Shown here piece by piece: positions 14,400-22,102 of a stretch of 64,000 nt of DNA; position 1 is the first letter of the stretch; each line of letters opens with the position of its first letter. Source of the stretch: Undaria pinnatifida (Eukaryota; Sar; Phaeophyceae; Laminariales; Alariaceae); the NCBI GenBank assembly GCA_012845835.1, contig JABAKD010000010.1, positions 17,123,204 to 17,187,203 of the forward strand, in the 5' to 3' direction. The translations under genes were made by a program, and so were the position numbers. Below the pieces are notes generated by a model. That model worked only from the letters and a program-made list of their open reading frames with translations. It ran no database searches and was not told where the DNA came from.

Positions 14400-17300
14400 C
14401 GCGCTGGACAGAGCAGCAGCCGTAGAGACGTCTTCGCTCATCTTCGTTGCCACGACAGACACCCGCCTGGCCGACACAAAAATGCCTCTCAAAAGACGGC
14501 AAACGCCACTTTACAACTGCATCCGCATTTTCTAGGGAAAGCTGGTTGGAAACAGAGTACAATGATGGTTGCAGGCGAAAACAGGGTTCACGTGGTCGAG
14601 GTAGTGCTAACCGTTCCATGCTACTGCATCTACGGTTTTAGGGGCAAATTACTTGGAAATAGAGTACACCAACGGTAGCATAGACCAGGGTTCGATAACC
14701 CCCCTAGGCCGCAGACAAACGCCTCAACAAACAGCAAACCCGACTATCAATAACCCTTGACAAAAACATCCGCGTTTTTTTAGGCCACACATCGTGCAAC
14801 TAGAGGTCTCTCTCGGTTGCAGTCGTGAAAAGGGTTATAGGGATGTCACGGTTCTCCTGACCTCTTCGATGCCCTGAACAGAACCGTGCCTCTTCTCGAA
14901 CCCGATAAAGTCTCGGTAGAGCTCGGGAACCTGCTCCCTCGGCATCTGGTCCAAGGCGTACTTGTAGATCACACTGCGTCACGCAAAGAAAAAAAGAAAA
15001 CGCCGCGATACGAACAACAGCGAAAAAATACCGTGCTCATGAGAGGTGGCGGGGGTTGGGAAGTAAAGGTCCTATGTACAACACCACCTGGTAAAGTTAC
15101 TCGTGAAACACCACTTTCTGATTGTGATTGGTCGAGACGCCGTTCGGCCGCCCGTTCTTTTCTCGAAAACGCCCCCGACATACGCGCCGGAGGAGCCAGG
15201 CGACTGCCCCTGCCGACCTCGAGCCCCCCAAAGGATTGGATTTAGGGTTAGGGTTGGGGTCGGGCAGCTCCTGGGCAGACGTGAGATAGAAATTGTCACA
15301 TAGGTGTTGCACGGGTATATTTCCAAGGCGGTGTGGTACAATATAGGCGTACCCGGGGGGGAGGAGGGGGGGGCCCTCGATGGAGGCGGGTTAGGGTGAG
15401 CCTACCCGCTCGGGCCGCATCGACTGTCGTCGGACAACACTGCTAGCATTGCCGCCACCGCTCTTGCCGGGGCCACCGCCTCTCGTATATCGTAACGCCA
15501 ACAGCCACCTGCGCCCCGACACCTCTTGATGGCAACGATATCGCCTCATCCTTCCAGACCACAGGCGGTGCAAAGAAAAATAACTCACCTCCACCATCAC
15601 CAGGACCGCCGGCATCATTGCCAATGTCACCAACAACAACAGCATCAATGAAACCAAAACCACCGGCACCAGCATCACCAAAAACAACAACACCACAACA
15701 CCAACACCAACACCATCAACACAACCAACACCAACACCTACAACACCACCACGAAAAATCATCCTCGCCGACCCCTCCAACAACACCATGAACACCAACT
15801 GCACAACACCACCAACACCATTGGCATCACCACCACCTCCACAACACCAACACTATCGGCATCACCACGACCACGACCACTACCACCAACACCACCACCG
15901 ATATCATCAACATCACGCCCCCCCCCCCCCCATGGATGCGAGGATCTACGGCCTTTCAAGACTATGGCTGTGCATAACATGAGTAAACCCTCCCCGCCTC
16001 CCCCTCTTCCACCATCACCACCACATGGTCGGTGGGTGCTCATGCATGGGGCGAAAGGGTGGGTAATAACCCGTTCATTCCTGCAAAATACATCCCGCGC
16101 TAAATACACGTAGTTCGAAAACGGTCACAGTACACTTACCGCGCGCGGTCGAACTCCTTGCAGCGCTCCTCGAAGTGCGCAAAGGCGCTGAAGAGCTTCT
16201 CCGTCTTCTCGGAGTCGGCCAGCTCCGCCAGCGCTCGCTCGTAAACCCCTCTGCCATAGGCAAACCAGGGGAAAGGGGGTGCATTTTGTGGGCTGACATG
16301 GTGAAAGAATGACGAGCGTCGGGGCTCTCTTTGTGAGAGCGGGTAGCGCAGAAGGACATGGTAGAACACTGATGTGCGTCGAGGCTCTGTTTCTGTGAAA
16401 AGAGATGTATAGGTGGCTCCACAATCCACTAAATGTGGGGCCGAACGAAACAAAATGGTGAGGGGAGAGGGGGGGGTAAGCCAACGCATCGGAAAGAGTG
16501 TTAAAACAGTCCGACGAATCGGAAAAAGTTGACCAGAGGTAGCCAGACGGGTAGATTAAAGGTTTGCGGTTCGTTGTAGATGACACGTTAACAGACTCAG
16601 CTGGTGACAGCACAAGCTTTAGTGTACAGCATCAACACCAACATCAATCTCACCAACATAAACACCAATAACATTAACATCAACAACATAGAAGTCACCA
16701 ACACCAACACCTACACAGACACCAACGACACAAATACAAACACCAACAACACTAACAGCACCCCCATCACCAACACAAAACAACACTACCAACACCAGCA
16801 ACAACAATATCAATACCGCCACCCCCAACCACCCCCGACTACCAATATCACCAAGACCAACACCATCACCAACCCCACCATCATCACCACCACCACCTCC
16901 ACCACCACCACCACCACCGCCACGCCCAACCACCCCCGAACACCAATATCACCAACACCAAGACCAACACCAACCACTCACCGTGCGAGCGCATACTGCG
17001 ACTGCTTGTCCTCCCATCTCGCCCACTTCAGGAACGCACGCGAATGCGGGTGCGCCTCCACGTAGCGCTGGAACACCAACCTGGCACGAAGACACCGCGA
17101 TAAAAAAAAAAAACGCACAGGTGCCACGGTCAGCAGAAAAAAAAACAGAAAAGACAATCTTCCTTCCTCCGACCTCATCGCACAACACACCACGACCAAA
17201 ACGGTACAGCAAAAGAGCGCGGAATAGATGGGACGCAGCACAGGGAAGCAAACATAGGTCAAGGGCGGCGGCTTATCCGGTCTACCTGTGGGGGCGGAAA

Positions 17301-20300
17301 GCCAAACCCCTCCAACCAAATGTCAAGATCACAGGTAGCAAATCACCGCAACTACCTCCTCCTCGCCCTCCCCCAGAAAACGCCCCTCCTCACTCCGCAC
17401 TCCTCGCTCAAAACACACTGCGACCAACCGGCGCAGTAAAACAAACAGCGCGCGATGGTTAGGGCGCAGCACAGGGCAGCACAAAAACGGCCAAGGGGGG
17501 CGTTCCCCCCCCCCCGCCTGACACATGCCACGGTAGCGGTCCGTACACGTGAACATGATGAGGCTCATCACCGGAGGAGCTCTGTACCTCATCTAATAAA
17601 ACCTGACTCCCTAAGACCTTACTTGCGAGAAAAAGTGAAAGCGCAAAAATGGACGAAAAATCCGACAGTTAATAACCCTTGTACTGGTGCCAAAAAAAAT
17701 CCCACACTAAATTCACATATTGTGTACCCAAAAAGGGTGCAATTCTATATACAGGGGGTAAAAAGCACGTAACGGGTATCATCGCCAATAATAGACGGCA
17801 TTCTAACCATGCTGGTTTAGTTCCTCAGCTAGGGAGTCCCTTCAGTCAAAATACACTCACACGTCCGACAAATCACGATCTAATAATCTAAATTCACACG
17901 TCCGACAGATCACGATTGGGATCACCTTGACCTTTTTGGGGCCCGCGTATATCTTGATTATTTAGTTTAGTGATCATATACCGACGGTTGCGAAAAATTG
18001 CAGCGTCTACCAGTTACGCGAGCGCGCAGCAGCACGAGTATAGGATCATGCTGCGCCCGTCCCGTACGAAGAGCCTTTCGCATTTTGACGTAACTAGTTC
18101 GGACACCACTTTTATCACGGCCAACCAGCAGTGGCCGATGCCGTAATGGTCAATTTTCGTCGCCATTTTTTTCCCACTGAAGTCTCAATAGGGTTAATCC
18201 CATACGATGCATTTTGCCGTCACGAAAAAAATGCGCAAGAGCTGTATCACACAGAATTCCATTCCCCAAAAAACATGCGCGCAAGAGCCGTGTTATGCAG
18301 ATCCCACCCAGAAAACACGATCTGCTGTACATCGTTCAGATCCTATTAAAATCGGGGGTGTCTCTGCCCCGAAAGATCTACACCGTGAACCGGGGATCTG
18401 ATGCGTCCGATGTGTCAAGATATTTCGGCCAAAAAACAGTGACCCCTGTCATGCACACGCCTCACCGCGCGTTCGCCGGCTCCTCCTGGCGCATCTCGAA
18501 CTTAACGTAGGCGCTCCATGCGTTATCCTCCGGCTCCCACTCCATCCACCTTTCGAAGATGGCTCGAGCCTTCGCGGAGTTCCCCAGCATTTCCTGTGTC
18601 GTTCGTTTCAGGGCAACAAGGACGAGTATAGTAGGATGGCCGAACGAACAAGCTCGCCCGCCGGAGGGGGGGCGGGGGCGGGGGGGGAGGGCGGAATCGA
18701 CGGCGCCGCCACGATGTCGCGCGCTCGCCGAATTACAAGCTAACTTGACCCTTTAAGATCTGAAAAAATTGTCACACAAATTGTAAGCAGTTCGTCGCAA
18801 AAAAATGTACACAAAAGCCGGAGATAACGCGATAAAATCAAACTTGAATGTCGGTGACGCCTGCCCCCAGCAAGACCCCTCCTCCTTCAGCCCAGTCTTC
18901 TACAAACGCTGTCGATATTGAAACCCCACGGGAAAACCCAACGCTCACCTCCATGTAGCTGTACTTGTACCAGAACTGATCCACGCGGGGAAGCAGCGCG
19001 ACCGCGCGGTCCCAAACGTTACGTGCGTGATTGGGAAACTTGCTCCTCATCTCAAACTCGGCGTAGCGCAGCCAGATTGTCTGGTCAAAACGAAACGTAA
19101 AAAGTGCGGTCGGTATCGGCACATTGAATCGGGTCGGATTAAGTGTGCTGCGCGGCAGAGGGTCCTAGCTATTGCTTGCGGTAAATGGCAGGATGCTGTC
19201 ACGTGCTGGTGCGCGAGGGAGGGAGAGGTGCATGCGTTGGCAGGGGGGTGCGGAGTCACAAAACGCGTACGCACTGTACTCATGCAGGTCAATACAGTTT
19301 CACACAAAGTCATAGAGCTCATACTTCGCATACCTGGTGTGTACAATGGTTGTACATGAGAGCGAAAGGTTGACGCGTCGGTGTGGTTCTGTAGGACTAC
19401 CGAGACTGACTGAGTAGTAGTTGCGACTTTCAGTAGTCTAGTTAGACTAACCTGGTTGCGGTAGTCCACCTCCAGCGCACGTTCGTACACGCTCCGGGCC
19501 CGCTCGAACTCCTTCTGAGACTCCTCCCACGCCGAGTACTTCATCCAGTTTCCTATGTGCTCTCTCTGCTTGCGGATGGCGTCTTCGAACTGCCAGATTC
19601 CAGAAACACGCAACCGAAGAAAACGGCGATACGAAAATAAAGCAAAAAAACTATTGGCTAGCCAAACAAACGCCAACACAAGATAAGAAAATACTGACAT
19701 CAAACACAAGGGTTGACGGCCCTCTTGCCCCACGACGGACAAACGTCAAAGACAGCCGCCAAAGAAAGCCGCCAAAGAAAGCCGTCAAAGACAGCCGGCA
19801 TGACAGCCGTCAAGGAAACGCTGTGTACTGTAGTTCATCCAATGTGCTCTCTCTGCTTTCGGGTTGCGTCTTCGTACGAGCTGCCTGTTCCAAGAAAGAA
19901 GTAACGAAACAATCGACGAGACAATATAATATATAAATAGTGCTCGTTGCCAAATGACAGGTTCATCAAGAACGCAAGAACAAACAGAACGAGAGGCAGG
20001 GTAATCGAAGCAGCGCAAATCATTATAGCATTCGCCCACCACATCACCTCCTTTGAAATTGGTTTTGGGCATCAGCGAACTGGGTCCAACGCATGCCCGT
20101 AGAGTCTTAGGTGGAGTGAGGAGCGGTAGTAAAAATCAAGTGCGCTGCTCGATAACCTGTTCCTGACCGTCGGTATACTGAACAATCTTCGGGCCGCGTC
20201 TTCTCTGTGTCAGGTGTGTGAGGAATTTCTTTGTCATTTTTCAAGCAAGCGGTTGCGTTGGCATATACTACCTGGCTTGATGTAAAGGAAAGGAACACCA

Positions 20301-22070
20301 CTGAGCGATCATCTACTACATGTTAGGGCATGTTTTCATGAACACCACTAACAAGAGCACCAGACATGGACGCGACATCTACAGGACTACAACATCTTCG
20401 ACGACAGTGGGGAGAAAACAGGACGTATAAGTGTACACTATATATAGTCTATAATAATGTGGAAAGTAAGTACAGACAGGGATGTTAACACTGCGGTAAA
20501 CCACACGACCAACCTATTACGCAGGGTATTTCGTGCCTCCATCCGCTTACATGATTGCCTGACAACCCCTACTATTCCAAACGCAGAGGAATGTGCCTAA
20601 CGAAGTAAAGTCACCCTCGCGTTCAATAGTGGTGACATCGCATGTCCACGTGAGACAACCTTTACGAAACGCAGTAGCATATGCCTGACGAAGCGAAGTC
20701 ACCCTCGCCTTCAATAGTAGTGACATCGCATATATATGACGTTGCATGCCCACCTCAACTGCTGTATTTGTGAGATGTATCTCTGTCTTAGAATTGACGA
20801 CCTCAGAGCCCCACAGCGGCACGGTAAAAATCATGGACGTGAAATCGCACATTTGAGACAATAATAAGTTGAAAAGGAAGCACAAACAGACGTGATACAC
20901 TGCCGACCCATCGCATACCCTCCTGAGACGACCTCTACGAAACACAGTACCATTTACCTCACGAAGTAAAACCACCCTCGCGATCAATAGTGATGACATC
21001 GCATATACATGACATCACATACCCACCTCGCCTGATGTATTTGTAGGACGTATCTCTGACTTAAAATTGACGACTGCAGAGCCCCACATCGACAAGGTAA
21101 AATCATAGGCGTGAAATCGTACATTTATTTGAGACAAAAATAATTTGGAAAAGGAAGCACAGGCAGATGTGTTAAAATTGCGGTAAACAACCTTACCAGC
21201 CCATTACGTAGGGTATTTCGTACATACCGTCTGCATGATCGCCTCCCCACCTATGCCAAGCGAAGTATTACTAACGAGGTAACGTGATTGAGCGCGTGTA
21301 TACCAAGTATGACTAATGAGGTAACGTAATTGAGCACATGTATACCAAGCGTCGATTCGCATCCCTCCCTCTAATGCTCAATGACGGAGACAGCATATGG
21401 CCACATACATCACCTCGCATGCTGTATTTGGCAACACGTATCTCTTGCGTATAATTAGCGATGTCGATAATAATGGTGACTGTATGATGATGGTGACAAA
21501 CACAGTGCATGACCACATCACCTCGCCTGTTGCATTTGACAATACGTATCTCTTTCTTATAATTAGCGATGTCAGAAAATAATGGTACCTACAAATATTC
21601 TATAAAATATTCTAGCTTTCGATCGATGTATCATACAACAACAAACTATGAAGATTTAACACGTTATTTACTACACTTAAACACTGAGTTGCATGCTGCA
21701 TCTAACATCAAACCTTCTAGAATAGTAAACATTACAAGCCAGATGATATAAAGGGATGTCTTATTGCTTCAATCGTCAGGTTTGTCCCCTCTGAGAATTT
21801 ATAGTTTCCGCGCACATATTGAAATGTCCCCCCCCCCCCCCCCCCCCCCCCCCCTCCCCTCCCCCTCCACTGACCTCTTTTTCATAACAAACCCCAACCC
21901 TTTTCCCCCCCCCCCGCCCCGCCGTCCCCCGATTCCCCCCCCCCCCCTTCCACCTACTCTGTCCAAACGCCCCACTCACAATCAAAATCGGCCTGAGTAA
22001 TAAACACCTATACGCAGTTGATACCACGTCATTATCTTTCTGACCATCCATGACGAAGGTTTCAATTATT

Positions 22071-22102
<32 letters not shown>

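Noticed and set aside
14202-14678. Poly-Thr, poly-Cys and poly-Leu frames
   Set aside because: Direct readout of the CAA repeat inside CRNKL1 intron 7.
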